A stretch of 64,000 nucleotides of DNA. It comes from Nomia melanderi (lineage: Eukaryota > Arthropoda > Insecta > Hymenoptera > Halictidae). The translations under genes were made by a program, and so were the position numbers. The stretch lies in assembly GCF_051020985.1 (NCBI RefSeq), contig NW_027475133.1, forward strand, positions 186,001-250,000, in the 5' to 3' direction. The notes beneath the pieces are model-generated. The model had not been told where the DNA came from and did not search any database. It worked only from the letters and a program-made list of their open reading frames with translations. Positions 1 to 12,640 of the stretch are shown here, one piece after another; positions within the stretch are counted from its first letter, which is position 1, and each line of letters starts with the position of its first letter.

Positions 1-837
1 GCGGGAACGACCTCGGACCACCAGGAGCCGAGAAAACCACCGTCTCATGGGGCCGGACACTCAGGGTGAGGGGAAAATCCAATATATATCTGGTGATCTC
101 TCGGGTGCTATTAGAGATAGCGCAATAAACCAAAGTGAATTATCTGCAGGAGGCCCTGGCGCATGCATCTGTGCAGCCGGAACTGCCTCGGGTCACCAGG
201 GGCCGAGAAAACCAACGTCTCATGGGGCCGGACACTCAGGGTCAGGGGAAAATCCAATATATACATGGTGATGTCTCGGGTGCTATTACAGATAGCGCAA
301 TAAATCAAAGTGCATTGTCTGCAGGAGGCCCTGGCGCATGAATCTGTGCAGCGGGAACGACCTCGGACCACCAGGGGCCGAGAAAACCACCGTCACATGG
401 GGTCGGACACTCAGGGTCAGGGAAAAATCCAATATATATCTGGTGATATCTCGGGTGTTATTACAGATAGCGCAATAAATCAAAGTGCATTGTCTGTGGG
501 AGGCCCTGGCGCATGAATCTGTGCAGCGGGATCGACCTCGGACCACCAGGGGCCGAGTAGATCACTGTGTCATGGAGTCGGACACTCAGGGTCAGGGAAA
601 AATCCAATATATATCAGGTGATATCTCGGGTGCTATTAGAGATAGGGCTATAAATCAAAGTGAATTATCTGCAGGAGGCCCTGGCGCATGAATCTGTGCA
701 GCGGGATCGACCTCGGACCACCAGGGGCCGAGAAAATCACCGTCTCATGGGGCCGGACTGTCAGGGTCAGGGAAAAATCCAATATATATCTGGTGATATC
801 TCGGGTGCTATTAGAGATAGCGCAATAAACCAAAGTG
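1..837. repeat. Partial HOR copy matching 6650-7486
   Basis: The left edge of the window aligns with 6650-7486 at a shift of 6,649 bp (38 monomers less one base). The same variants occur in the same order: GTGAGGGG with GATCTCTC, GCATGCATCTG with GTCACCAGG, GGTGTTATTAC, GTAGATCACTGTG, then GGACTGTCAGG. Both copies share the rare AAACCAACGTC near 211 and 6861; the third relative at 3600-4337 has AAACCACCGTC there. The match stops near 838, where GAATTATCTGCAGG meets GCATTGTCTGTTGG in the other copy. Confidence 0.85.
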
Positions 838-1284
838 AATTATCTGCAGGAGGCCCTGGCGCATGAATCTGTGCAGCGGAAACGACCTGAGATCACCAGG
901 GGCCGAGAAAACTACCGTCTCATGGGACCGGACACTCAGGGTCAGGGGAAAATCCAATATATATCTGGTGATATCTCGGGTGCTATTAGAGATAGCGCAA
1001 TAAATCAAAGTGCATTGTCTGTAGGAGGCCCTGGCGCATGCATCTGTGCAGCCGGAACGGCCTCGGATCACCAGGGGCCGAGAAAACCACCGTCTCATGG
1101 GGCCGGACACGCAGGGTCAGGGGAAAATCCAATATATATCTGGTGATATCTCGGGTGCTATTACAGATAGCGCAATAAATCAAAGTGCATTGTCCGCAGG
1201 GGGCTCTAGCGCATTAATCTGTGCAGCCGGAACGACCTCGGACCACCAGGGGCCGAGAAAACCACAGTCTCATGGGGCCGGACA

Positions 1285-3030
1285 CTCAGGGTCAGGGATA
1301 AATCCAATATATTTCTGGTGATATCTCGGGTGCTATTACAGATAGCGCAATAAAACAAAGTGCATTGTGTGTAGGAGGCCCTGGCGCATGAAACTGTGCA
1401 GCGAGAACGACCTCGGACCACCAGGGGCCGAGAAAACCACCGTCTCATGGGGCCGGACACTCAGGGTCAGGGAAAAATCCAATATATATCTGGTGATATC
1501 TCGGGTGCTATTAGAGATAGCGCAATAAACCAAAGTGCATTGTCTGTTGGAGGCCCTGGCGCATGAATCTGTGCAGCGGGAACGACCTAGGACCACCAGG
1601 GGCCGTCAAAACCACCGTCTCATGGGACAGGACACTCAGGGTCAGGGAAAAATCCAATATATATCTGGTGATATCTCGGGTGCTATTAGAGATAGCGCAA
1701 TAAACCAAAGCGAATTATCTGCAGGAGGCCCTGACGCATGAATCTGTGCAGCGGGAACGACCTCGGACCACCAGGGGCCGAGAAAACCACCGTCTCATGG
1801 GGCCGGACACTCAGGGTCAGGGAAAAATCCAATATATATCTGGTGGTATCTCGGGTGCTATTAGAGATAGCGCAACAAATCAGAGTGCATTGTCTGTAGG
1901 AGGCCGTGGCGCATGACCCTGTGCAGCTGGAACGACCTCGGACCACCAGGGGTCGAGAAAACCACCGACACATGGGGCCGAACTGTCAGGGTCAGGGAAA
2001 AATCCGTTATATATCTGGTGATATCTCGGGTGCTATTAGAGATAGCGCAATAAACCAAAGTGGATTGTCTGCAGGAGGCCCTAGCGCATGAATCTGTGCA
2101 GCGGGAACGACCTCGGACCTCCAGCGGCCGTCAAAACCACCGTCTCATGGGGCCGAACACTCAGGGTCAGGGATAAATCCAATATATTTCTGGTGATATC
2201 TCGGGTGCTATTACAGATAGCGCAATAAAACAAAGTGCATTGTGTGTAGGAGGCCCTGGCGCATGAAACTGTGCAGCGAGAACGACCTCGGACCACCAGG
2301 GGCCGAGAAAACCACCGTCTCATGGGGCCGGACACTCAGGGTCAGGGAAAAATCCAATATATATCTGGTGATATCTCGGGTGCTATTAGAGATAGCGCAA
2401 TAAACCAAAGTGCATTGTCTGTTGGAGGCCCTGGCGCATGAATCTGTGCAGCGGGAACGACCTAGGACCACCAGGGGCCGTCAAAACCACCGTCTCATGG
2501 GACAGGACACACAGGGTCAGGGAAAAATCCAATATATATCTGGTGATATCTCGGGTGCTATTAGAGATAGCGCAATAAACCAAAGCGAATTATCTGCAGG
2601 AGGCCCTGACGCATGAATCTGTGCAGCGGGAACGACCTCGGACCACCAGGGGCCGAGAAAACCACCGTCTCATGGGGCCGGACACTCAGGGTCAGGGAAA
2701 AATCCAATATATATCTGGTGGTATCTCGGGTGCTATTAGAGATAGCGCAACAAATCAAAGTGCATTGTCTGTAGGAGGCCGTGGCGCATGAACCTGTGCA
2801 GCTGGAACGACCTCGGACCACCAGGGGCCGAGAAAACCACCGACACATGGGGCCGAACTGTCAGGGTCAGGGAAAAATCCGTTATATATCTGGTGATATC
2901 TCGGGTGCTATTAGAGATAGCGCAATAAACCAAAGTGCATTGTCTGCAGGAGGCCCTAGCGCATGAATCTGTGCAGCGGGAACGACCTCGGACCTCCAGC
3001 GGCCGTCAAAACCACCGTCTCATGAGGCCG
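1285..3030. repeat. 875-bp HOR (5 monomers), two tandem copies
   Basis: Copy 1 is about 1285-2159 and copy 2 about 2160-3030, at a shift of 875 bp. Both carry ATATATTTCTGG and the rare TTGTGTGTAGG (near 1366 and 2241), then a GTTGGAGGCCC monomer, a GACAGGACAC monomer, a GACGCATGAATC monomer with CTGGTGGTATC, and a CAACAAATC monomer followed by CCGACACATGG. Only about six differences were seen, for example CACTCAGG versus CACACAGG near 1637 and 2512. The unit ends in a CCAGCGGCCGTC monomer. Confidence 0.88.
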
Positions 3031-3599
3031 AACTGTCAGGGTCCGGGAAAAATCCATTATATATCTGGTGATATCTCGGGTGCTATTACAGATAGCGCAA
3101 TAAATCAAAGTGCATTGTCCGCAGGAGGCTCTAGCGCATTAATCTGTGCAGCGGGAACGACCTCGGACCACCAGGGGCCGAGAAAACCACAGTCTCATGG
3201 GGCCGAACACTCAGGGTCAGGGATAAATCCAATATATATCTGGTGATATCTCGGGTGCTATTACAGATAGCGCAATAAAACAAAGTGCATTGTCTGTAGG
3301 AGGCCCTGGCGCATGAAACTGTGCAGCGGGAACGACCTCGGACCACCAGGGGCCGAGAAAACCACCGTCTCATGGGGCCGGACACTCAGGGTCAGGGAAA
3401 AATCCAATATATATCTGGTGATATCTCGGGTGCTATTAGAGATAGCGCAATAAACCAAAGTGAATTATCTGCAGGAGGCCCTGTCGCATGAATCTGTGCA
3501 GCGGAAACGACCTGAGATCACCAGGGGCCGAGAAAACTACCGTCTCATGGGACCGGACACTCAGGGTCAGGGGAAAATCCAATATATATCTGGTGATAT

Positions 3600-5536
3600 C
3601 TCGGGTGCTATTAGAGATAGCGCAATAAACCAAAGTGAATTATCTGCAGGAGGCCCTGGCGCATGCATCTGTGCAGCCGGAACTGCCTCGGGTCACCAGG
3701 GGCCGAGAAAACCACCGTCTCATGGGGCCGGACACTCAGGGTCAGGGGAAAATCCAATATATACATGGTGATGTCTCGGGTGCTATTACAGATAGCGCAA
3801 TAAATCAAAGTGCATTGTCTGCAGGAGGCCCTGGCGCATGAATCTGTGCAGCGGGAACGACCTCGGACCACCAGGGGCCGAGAAAACCACCGTCACATGG
3901 GGTCGGACACTCAGGGTCAGGGAAAAATCCAATATATATCTGGTGATATCTCGGGTGTTATTACAGATAGCGCAATAAATCAAAGTGCATTGTCTGTGGG
4001 AGGCCCTGGCGCATGAATCTGTGCAGCGGGATCGACCTCGGACCACCAGGGGCCGAGTAGATCACTGTGTCATGGAGTCGGACACTCAGGGTCAGGGAAA
4101 AATCCAATATATATCAGGTGATATCTCGGGTGCTATTAGAGATAGGGCTATAAATCAAAGTGAATTATCTGCAGGAGGCCCTGGCGCATGAATCTGTGCA
4201 GCGGGATCGACCTCGGACCACCAGGGGCCGAGAAAATCACCGTCTCATGGGGCCGGACTGTCAGGGTCAGGGAAAAATCCAATATATATCTGGTGATATC
4301 TCGGGTGCTATTAGAGATAGCGCAATAAACCAAAGTGCATTGTCTGTTGGAGGCCCTGGCGCATAAATCTGTGCAGCGGGAACGACCGCGGACCACCAGG
4401 GGCCGTCAAAACCACCGTCTCATGGGGTCGGACACTCAGGGTCAGGGAAAAATACAATATATATCTGGTGATATCTCGGGTGCTATTAGAGATAGCGCAA
4501 TAAACCAAAGTGAATTATCTGCAGGAGGCCCTGGCGCATGAATCTGTGCAGCGGGAAAGACATCGGACCACCAGGGGCCGAGGAAACCACCGTCTCATGG
4601 GGCCGGACACTCAGGGTCAGGGGAAAATCCAATATATATCTAGAGATATCTCGGGTGCTATTAGAGATAGCATAATAAACCAAAGTGCATTGTCTGCAGG
4701 ATGCCCTGGCGCATGAATCTGTGCAGCGGGAACGACCTCGAACCACCAGGGGCCGAGAAAACCACCGTCTCATGGAGTAGGACACTCAGGGTCAGGGAAA
4801 AATCCAATATATATCTGGTGATATCTCGGGTGCTATTAGAGATAGCGCAATAAACCAAAGCGAATTATCTGCAGGAGGCCCTGACGCATGAATCTGTGCA
4901 GCGGGAACGACCTCGGACCACCAGGGGCCGAGAAAACCACCGTCTCATCGGGCCGGACACTCAGGGTCAGGGAAAAATCCAATATATATCTGGTGGTATC
5001 TCGGGTGCTATTAGAGATAGCGCAACAAATCAAAGTGCATTGTCTGTAGGAGGCCGTGGCGCATGAACCTGTGCAGCTGGAACGACCTCGGACCACCAGG
5101 GGCCGAGAAAACCACCGACACATGGGGCCGAACTGTCAGGGTCAGGGAAAAATCCGTTATATATCTGGTGATATCTCGGGTGCTATTAGAGATAGCGCAA
5201 TAAACCAAAGTGGATTGTCTGCAGGAGGCCCTAGCGCATGAATCTGTGCAGCGGGAACGACCTCGGAACCCAGCGGCCGTCAAAACCACCGTCTCATGAG
5301 GCCGAACTGTCAGGGTCAGGGAAAAATCCATTATATATCTGGTGATATCTCGGGTGCTATTAGAGATAGCGCTATAAACCAAAGTGAATTATCTATAGGA
5401 GGCCCTGACGCATGAATCTGTGCAGCGGGAACGACCTCGGACCACCAGGGGCCGAGAAAACCACCGTCTCATGGGGCCGGACACTCAGGGTCAGGGAAAA
5501 ATCCAATATATATCTGGTGGTATCTCGGGTGCTATT
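3600..5536. repeat. HOR block, copy 1 of the 3,149-bp repeat
   Basis: About 1,937 bp (11 monomers) repeated at 6749-8685 with a shift of 3,149 bp, which is 18 monomers less one base. Variant order is conserved throughout: GCATGCATC, CGTCACATGG, GTAGATCACTG, GGACTGTCAGG, a GCATAAATC monomer, TCTAGAGATATC, a GGAGTAGGAC monomer, GACGCATGAATC, CAACAAATC, then CAGCGGCCGTC carrying a one-base deletion. The first few monomers also match 100-837. The match to copy 2 ends where ATTACAG replaces ATTAGAG. Confidence 0.9.
5268..5272. other. One-base deletion marking a monomer lineage (174-bp monomer)
   Basis: CGGAACCCAGCGG stands where related monomers read CGGACCTCCAGCGG. This shifts the phase of everything downstream by -1. 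The same change is present near 8417-8421, so the two monomers descend from one event and were copied together within the 3,149-bp block. Confidence 0.9.
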
Positions 5537-6411
5537 ACAGATAGCGCAATAAAACAAAGTGCATTGTCTGTAGGAGGCCCTGGCGCATGAAACTGTGCAG
5601 CGGGAACGACCTCGGACCACCAGGGGCCGAGAAAACCACCGTCTCATGGGGCCGGACACTCAGGGTCAGGGAAAAATCCAATATATATCTGGTGATATCT
5701 CGGGTGCTATTAGAGATAGCGCAATAAACCAAAGTGAATTATCTGCAGGAGGCCCTGGCGCATGAATCTGTGCAGCGGAAACGACCTGAGATCACCAGGG
5801 GCCGAGAAAACTACCGTCTCATGGGACCGGACACTCAGGGTCAGGGGAAAATCCAATATATATCTGGTGATATCTCGGGTGCTATTACAGATAGCGCAAT
5901 AAATCAAAGTGCATTGTCCGCAGGTGGCTCTAGCGCATTAATCTGTGCAGCGGGAACGACCTCGGACCACCAGGGGCCGAGAAAACCACAGTCTCATGGG
6001 GCCGAACACTCAGGGTCAGGGATAAATCCAATATATATCTGGTGATATCTCGGGTGCTATTACAGATAGCGCAATAAAACAAAGTGCATTGTCTGTAGGA
6101 GGCCCTGGCGCATGAAACTGTGCAGCGGGAACGACCTCGGACCACCAGGGGCCGAGAAAACCACCGTCTCATGGGGCCGGACACTCAGGGTCAGGGAAAA
6201 ATCCAATATATATCTGGTGATATCTCGGGTGCTATTAGAGATAGCGCAATAAACCAAAGTGAATTATCTGCAGGAGGCCCTGGCGCATGAATCTGTGCAG
6301 CGGAAACGACCTGAGATCACCAGGGGCCGAGAAAACTACCGTCTCATGGGACCGGACACTCAGGGTCAGGGGAAAATCCAATATATATCTGGTGATATCT
6401 CGGGTGCTATT
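5525..6411. repeat. 525-bp (3-monomer) register repeated about 1.7 times
   Basis: Positions 5525-5886 recur at 6050-6411, a shift of 525 bp. The order is a monomer with AATAAAACAAAG and GCATGAAACTG, one with GCGGAAACGACCTGAG and GGGACCGGAC, then one with TTGTCCGCAGG and GCGCATTAATC. The same first two types also occur at 3261-3600. It is a small local amplification between the two 3,149-bp block copies. Confidence 0.8.
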
Positions 6412-6748
6412 AGAGATAGCGCAATAAATCAAAGTGAATTGTCTGTAGGAGGCCCTGGCGCATGAATCTGGATAGCGGGAACGACCTCGGACCACCAGGA
6501 GCCGAGAAAACCACCGTCTCATGGGGCCGGACACTCAGGGTGAGGGGAAAATCCAATATATATTTGGTGATATCTCGGGTGCTATTAGAGATAGCGCAAT
6601 AAATCAAAGTGCATTGTCTGTAGGAGGCCCTGGCGCATGAATCTGGCTAGCGGGAACGACCTCGGACCACCAGGAGCCGAGAAAACCACCGTCTCATGGG
6701 GCCGGACACTCAGGGTGAGGGGAAAATCCAATATATATCTGGTGATCT

Positions 6749-8685
6749 CTCGGGTGCTATTAGAGATAGCGCAATAAACCAAAGTGAATTATCTGCAGGA
6801 GGCCCTGGCGCATGCATCTGTGCAGCCGGAACTGCCTCGGGTCACCAGGGGCCGAGAAAACCAACGTCTCATGGGGCCGGACACTCAGGGTCAGGGGAAA
6901 ATCCAATATATACATGGTGATGTCTCGGGTGCTATTACAGATAGCGCAATAAATCAAAGTGCATTGTCTGCAGGAGGCCCTGGCGCATGAATCTGTGCAG
7001 CGGGAACGACCTCGGACCACCAGGGGCCGAGAAAACCACCGTCACATGGGGTCGGACACTCAGGGTCAGGGAAAAATCCAATATATATCTGGTGATATCT
7101 CGGGTGTTATTACAGATAGCGCAATAAATCAAAGTGCATTGTCTGTGGGAGGCCCTGGCGCATGAATCTGTGCAGCGGGATCGACCTCGGACCACCAGGG
7201 GCCGAGTAGATCACTGTGTCATGGAGTCGGACACTCAGGGTCAGGGAAAAATCCAATATATATCAGGTGATATCTCGGGTGCTATTAGAGATAGGGCTAT
7301 AAATCAAAGTGAATTATCTGCAGGAGGCCCTGGCGCATGAATCTGTGCAGCGGGATCGACCTCGGACCACCAGGGGCCGAGAAAATCACCGTCTCATGGG
7401 GCCGGACTGTCAGGGTCAGGGAAAAATCCAATATATATCTGGTGATATCTCGGGTGCTATTAGAGATAGCGCAATAAACCAAAGTGCATTGTCTGTTGGA
7501 GGCCCTGGCGCATAAATCTGTGCAGCGGGAACGACCGCGGACCACCAGGGGCCGTCAAAACCACCGTCTCATGGGGTCGGACACTCAGGGTCAGGGAAAA
7601 ATACAATATATATCTGGTGATATCTCGGGTGCTATTAGAGATAGCGCAATAAACCAAAGTGAATTATCTGCAGGAGGCCCTGGCGCATGAATCTGTGCAG
7701 CGGGAAAGACATCGGACCACCAGGGGCCGAGGAAACCACCGTCTCATGGGGCCGGACACTCAGGGTCAGGGGAAAATCCAATATATATCTAGAGATATCT
7801 CGGGTGCTATTAGAGATAGCATAATAAACCAAAGTGCATTGTCTGCAGGATGCCCTGGCGCATGAATCTGTGCAGCGGGAACGACCTCGAACCACCAGGG
7901 GCCGAGAAAACCACCGTCTCATGGAGTAGGACACTCAGGGTCAGGGAAAAATCCAATATATATCTGGTGATATCTCGGGTGCTATTAGAGATAGCGCAAT
8001 AAACCAAAGCGAATTATCTGCAGGAGGCCCTGACGCATGAATCTGTGCAGCGGGAACGACCTCGGACCACCAGGGGCCGAGAAAACCACCGTCACATCGG
8101 GCCGGACACTCAGGGTCAGGGAAAAATCCAATATATATCTGGTGGTATCTCGGGTGCTATTAGAGATAGCGCAACAAATCAAAGTGCATTGTCTGTAGGA
8201 GGCCGTGGCGCATGAACCTGTGCAGCTGGAACGACCTCGGACCACCAGGGGCCGAGAAAACCACCGACACATGGGGCCGAACTGTCAGGGTCAGGGAAAA
8301 ATCCGTTATATATCTGGTGATATCTCGGGTGCTATTAGAGATAGCGCAATAAACCAAAGTGGATTGTCTGCAGGAGGCCCTAGCGCATGAATCTGTGCAG
8401 CGGGAACGACCTCGGAACCCAGCGGCCGTCAAAACCACCGTCTCATGAGGCCGAACTGTCAGGGTCAGGGAAAAATCCATTATATATCTGGTGATATCTC
8501 GGGTGCTATTAGAGATAGCGCTATAAACCAAAGTGAATTATCTATAGGAGGCCCTGACGCATGAATCTGTGCAGCGGGAACGACCTCGGACCACCAGGGG
8601 CCGAGAAAACCACCGTCTCATGGGGCCGGACACTCAGGGTCAGGGAAAAATCCAATATATATCTGGTGGTATCTCGGGTGCTATT
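6749..8685. repeat. HOR block, copy 2 of the 3,149-bp repeat
   Basis: Partner of 3600-5536 with the same monomer order and the same one-base deletion. Differences are few, for example GTCACATCGG near 8092 where copy 1 has GTCTCATCGG. Its left part is closer to 1-837 than to copy 1, judging by the shared AAACCAACGTC, so the three copies did not spread in simple left-to-right order. Confidence 0.88.
8417..8421. other. One-base deletion shared with 5268-5272
   Basis: CTCGGAACCCAGCGG again lacks one base relative to the CTCGGACCTCCAGCGG monomers at 2120, 2995 and 8940. Phase drops by another base here. Confidence 0.9.
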
Positions 8686-9047
8686 AGAGATAGCGCAACA
8701 AATCAAAGTGCATTGTCTGTAGGAGGCCGTGGCACATGAACCTGTGCAGCTGGAACGACCTCGGACCACCAGGGGCCGAGAAAACCACCGACACATGGGG
8801 CCGAACTGTCAGGGTCAGGGAAAAATCCGTTATATATCTGGTGATATCTCGGGTGCTATTAGAGATAGCGCAATAAACCAAAGTGCATTGTCTGCAGGAG
8901 GCCCTAGCGCATGAATCTGTGCAGCGGGAACGACCTCGGACCTCCAGCGGCCGTCAAAACCACCGTCTCATGAGGCCGAACTGTCAGGGTCCGGGAAAAA
9001 TCCATTATATATCTGGTGATATCTCGGGTGCTATTAGAGATAGCGCT

Positions 9048-10447
9048 ATAAACCAAAGTGAATTATCTATAGGAGGCCCTGGCGCATGAATCTGTGCAGC
9101 GGAAACGACCTTGGACCACCAGGGTCCGAGAAAACCACCGTCTCATGGGGCCGGACACTCAGGGTCAGGTGAAAATCCAATATATATCTGGTGATATCTC
9201 GGGTGCTATTACAGATAGCGCAATAAATCAAAGTGCATTGTCCGCAGGAGGCTCTAGCGCATTAATCTGTGCAGCGGGAACGACCTCGGACCACCAGGGG
9301 CCGAGAAAACCACAGTCTCATGGGGCCGAACACTCAGGGTCAGGGATAAATCCAATATATATCTGGTGATATCTCGGGTGCTATTACAGATAGCGCAATA
9401 AAACAAAGTGCATTGTCTGTAGGAGGCCCTGGCGCATGAAACTGTGCAGCGGGAACGACCTCGGACCACCAGGGGCAGAGAATACCACCGTCTCATGGGG
9501 CCGGACACTCAGGGTCAGGGAAAAATCCAATATATATCTGGTGATATCTCGGGTGCTATTAGAGATAGCGCAATAAACCAAAGTGAATTATCTGCAGGAG
9601 GCCCTGGCGCATGAATCTGTGCAGCGGAAACGACCTGAGATCACCAGGGGCCGAGAAAACTACCGTCTCATGGGACCGGACACTCAGGGTCAGGGGAAAA
9701 TCCAATATATATCTGGTGATATCTCGGGTGCTATTAGAGATAGCGCAATAAATCAAAGTGCATTGTCTGTAGGAGGCCCTGGCGCATGAATCTGGCTAGC
9801 GGGAACGACCTCGGACCACCAGGAGCCGAGAAAACCACCGTCTCATGGGGCCGGACACTCAGGGTGAGGGGAAAATCCAATATATATCTGGTGATATCTC
9901 GGGTGCTATTAGAGATAGCGCAATAAATCAAAGTGCATTGTCTGTAGGAGGCCCTGGCGCATGAATCTGGCTAGCGGGAACGACCTCGGACCACCAGGAG
10001 CCGAGAAAACCACCGTCTCATGGGGCCGGACACTCAGGGTGAGGGGAAAATCCAATATATATCTGGTGATCTCTCGGGTGCTATTAGAGATAGCGCAATA
10101 AACCAAAGTGAATTATCTGCAGGAGGCCCTGGAGCATGCATCTGTGCAGCCGGAACTGCCTCGGGTCACCAGGGGCCGAGAAAACCACCGTCTCATGGGG
10201 CCGGACACTCAGGGTCAGGGGAAAATCCAATATATACATGGTGATATCTCGGGTGCTATTACAGATAGCGCAATAAATCAAAGTGCATTGTCTGCAGGAG
10301 GCCCTGGCGCATGAATCTGTACAGCGGGAACGACCTCGGACCACCAGGGGCCGAGAAAACCACCGTCACATGGGGTCGGACACTCAGGGTCAGGGGAAAA
10401 TCCAATATATATCTGGTGATATCTCGGGTGCTATTACAGATAGCGCA
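9048..10447. repeat. 1,400-bp HOR (8 monomers), copy A
   Basis: About 9048-10190 repeats at 10448-11590 (shift 1,400) and at 14648-15790 (shift 5,600). The unit begins with GAATTATCTATAGG and GCGGAAACGACCTTGG plus CAGGGTCCGAG. It continues with the CCGCAGGAGGCTC/GCATTAATC monomer, GCATGAAACTG, GACCTGAGATCACC, and three monomers with CTGGCTAGCGG or GTGAGGGG. Copy A has an altered GGGGCAGAGAATACC near 9474 that the other copies lack. Confidence 0.87.
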
Positions 10448-11590
10448 ATAAACCAAAGTGAATTATCTATAGGAGGCCCTGGCGCATGAATCTGTGCAGC
10501 GGAAACGACCTTGGACCACCAGGGTCCGAGAAAACCACCGTCTCATGGGGCCGGACACTCAGGGTCAGGGGAAAATCCAATATATATCTGGTGATATCTC
10601 GGATGCTATTACAGATAGCGCAATAAATCAAAGTGCATTGTCCGCAGGAGGCTCTAGCGCATTAATCTGTGCAGCGGGAACGACCTCGGACCACCAGGGG
10701 CCGAGAAAACCACAGTCTCATGGGGCCGAACACTCAGGGTCAGGGATAAATCCAATATATATCTGGTGATATCTCGGGTGCTATTACAGATAGCGCAATA
10801 AAACAAAGTGCATTGTCTGTAGGAGGCCCTGGCGCATGAAACTGTGCAGCGGGAACGACCTCGGACCACCAGGTGCCGAGAAAACCACCGTCTCATGGGG
10901 CCGGACACTCAGGGTCAGGGAAAAATCCAATATATATCTGGTGATATCTCGGGTGCTATTAGAGATAGCGCAATAAACCAAAGTGAATTATCTGCAGGAG
11001 GCCCTGGCGCATGAATCTGTGCAGCGGAAACGACCTGAGATCACCAGGGGCCGAGAAAACTACCGTCTCATGGGACCGGACACTCAGGGTCAGGGGAAAA
11101 TCCAATATATATCTGGTGATATCTCGGGTGCTATTAGAGATAGCGCAATAAATCAAAGTGCATTGTCTGTAGGAGGCCCTGGCGCATGAATCTGGCTAGC
11201 GGGAACGACCTCGGAACACCAGGAGCCGAGAAAACCACCGTCTCATGGGGCCGGACACTCAGGGTGAGGGGAAAATCCAATATATATCTGGTGATATCTC
11301 GGGTGCTATTAGAGATAGCGCAATAAATCAAAGTGCATTGTCTGTAGGAGGCCCTGGCGCATGAATCTGGCTAGCGGGAACGACCTCGGACCACCAGGAG
11401 CCGAGAAAACCACCGTCTCATGGGGCCGGACACTCAGGGTGAGGGGAAAATCCAATATATATCTGGTGATCTCTCGGGTGCTATTAGATATAGCGCAATA
11501 AACCAAAGTGAATTATCTGCAGGAGGCCCTGGCGCATGCATCTGTGCAGCCGGAACTGCCTCGGGTCACCAGGGGCCGAGAAAACCACCG
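10448..11590. repeat. 1,400-bp HOR, copy B (incomplete)
   Basis: Matches 9048-10190. Near 11575 it is cut by a chimeric monomer and leads into the 1,575/1,750-bp repeat. Private changes include CTCGGATGCTATTAC near 10608, CCAGGTGCCGAG near 10871 and CTCGGAACACCAGG near 11212; the last is shared with later copies at 12787 and 15412. Confidence 0.85.
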
Positions 11591-12640
11591 TCACATGGGG
11601 TCGGACAGTCAGGGTCAGGGAAAAATCCAATATATATCTGGTGATATCTCGGGTGTTATTACAGATAGCGCAATAAATCAAAGTGCATTGTCTGTGGGAG
11701 GACCTGGCGCATGAATCTATGCAGCGGGATCGACCTCGGACCACCAGGGGCCGAGTAGATCACTGTGTCATGGAGTCGGACACTCAGGGTCAGGGAAAAA
11801 TCCAATATATATCAGGTGATATCTCGGGTGCTATTAGAGATAGGGCTATAAATCAAAGTGAATTATCTGCAGGAGGCCCTGGCGCATGAATCTGTGCAGC
11901 GGGATCGACCTCGGACCACCAGGGGCCGAGAAAATCACCGTCTCATGGGGCCGGACTGTCAGGGTCAGGGAAAAATCCAATATATATCTGGTGATATCTC
12001 GGGTGCTATTAGAGATAGCGCAATAAACCAAAGTGCATTGTCTGTTGGTGGCCCTGGCGCATGAATCTGTGCAGCGGGAACGACCGCGGACCACCAGGGG
12101 CCGTCAAAACCACCGTCTCATGGGACAGGACACTCAGGGTCAGGGAAAAATCCAATATATATCTGGTGATATCTCGGGTGCTATTAGAGATAGCGCAATA
12201 AACCAAAGCGAATTATCTGCAGGAGGCCCTGACGCATGAGTCTGTGCAGCGGGAACGACCTCGGACCACCAGGGGCCGAGAAAACCACCGTCTCATGGGG
12301 CCGGACACTCAGGGTCAGGGAAAAATCCAATATATATCTGGTGGTATCTCGGGTGCTATTAGAGATAGCGCAACAAATCAAAGTGCATTGTCTGTAGGAG
12401 GCCGTGGCGCATGAACCTGTGCAGCTGGAACGACCTCGGACCACCAGGGGCCGAGAAAACCACCGACACATTGGGCCGAACTGTCAGGGTCAGGGAAAAA
12501 TCCATTATATATCTGGTGATATCTCGGGTGCTATTAGAGATAGCGCTATAAACCAAAGTGAATTATCTATAGGAGGCCCTGGCGCATGAATCTCTGCAGC
12601 GGGAACGACCTCGGACCACCAGGGGCCGAGAAAACCACCG
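11066..12640. repeat. HOR of 9 monomers (1,575 bp), short copy
   Basis: Lies directly before a 10-monomer copy at 12641-14390. The left part (11066-11575) aligns at a shift of 1,575 and the right part (11575-12640) at 1,750, so this copy lacks exactly one 175-bp monomer. At the junction the left half of the monomer matches 13083 onward and the right half matches 13258 onward. Confidence 0.88.

Noticed and set aside
5011..5382. The longest frames, 123 codons on the minus strand here and at 8160-8531
   Set aside because: They exceed the usual length only because the one-base deletions near 5270 and 8419 join two frames of adjacent monomers. They are by-products of satellite indels.
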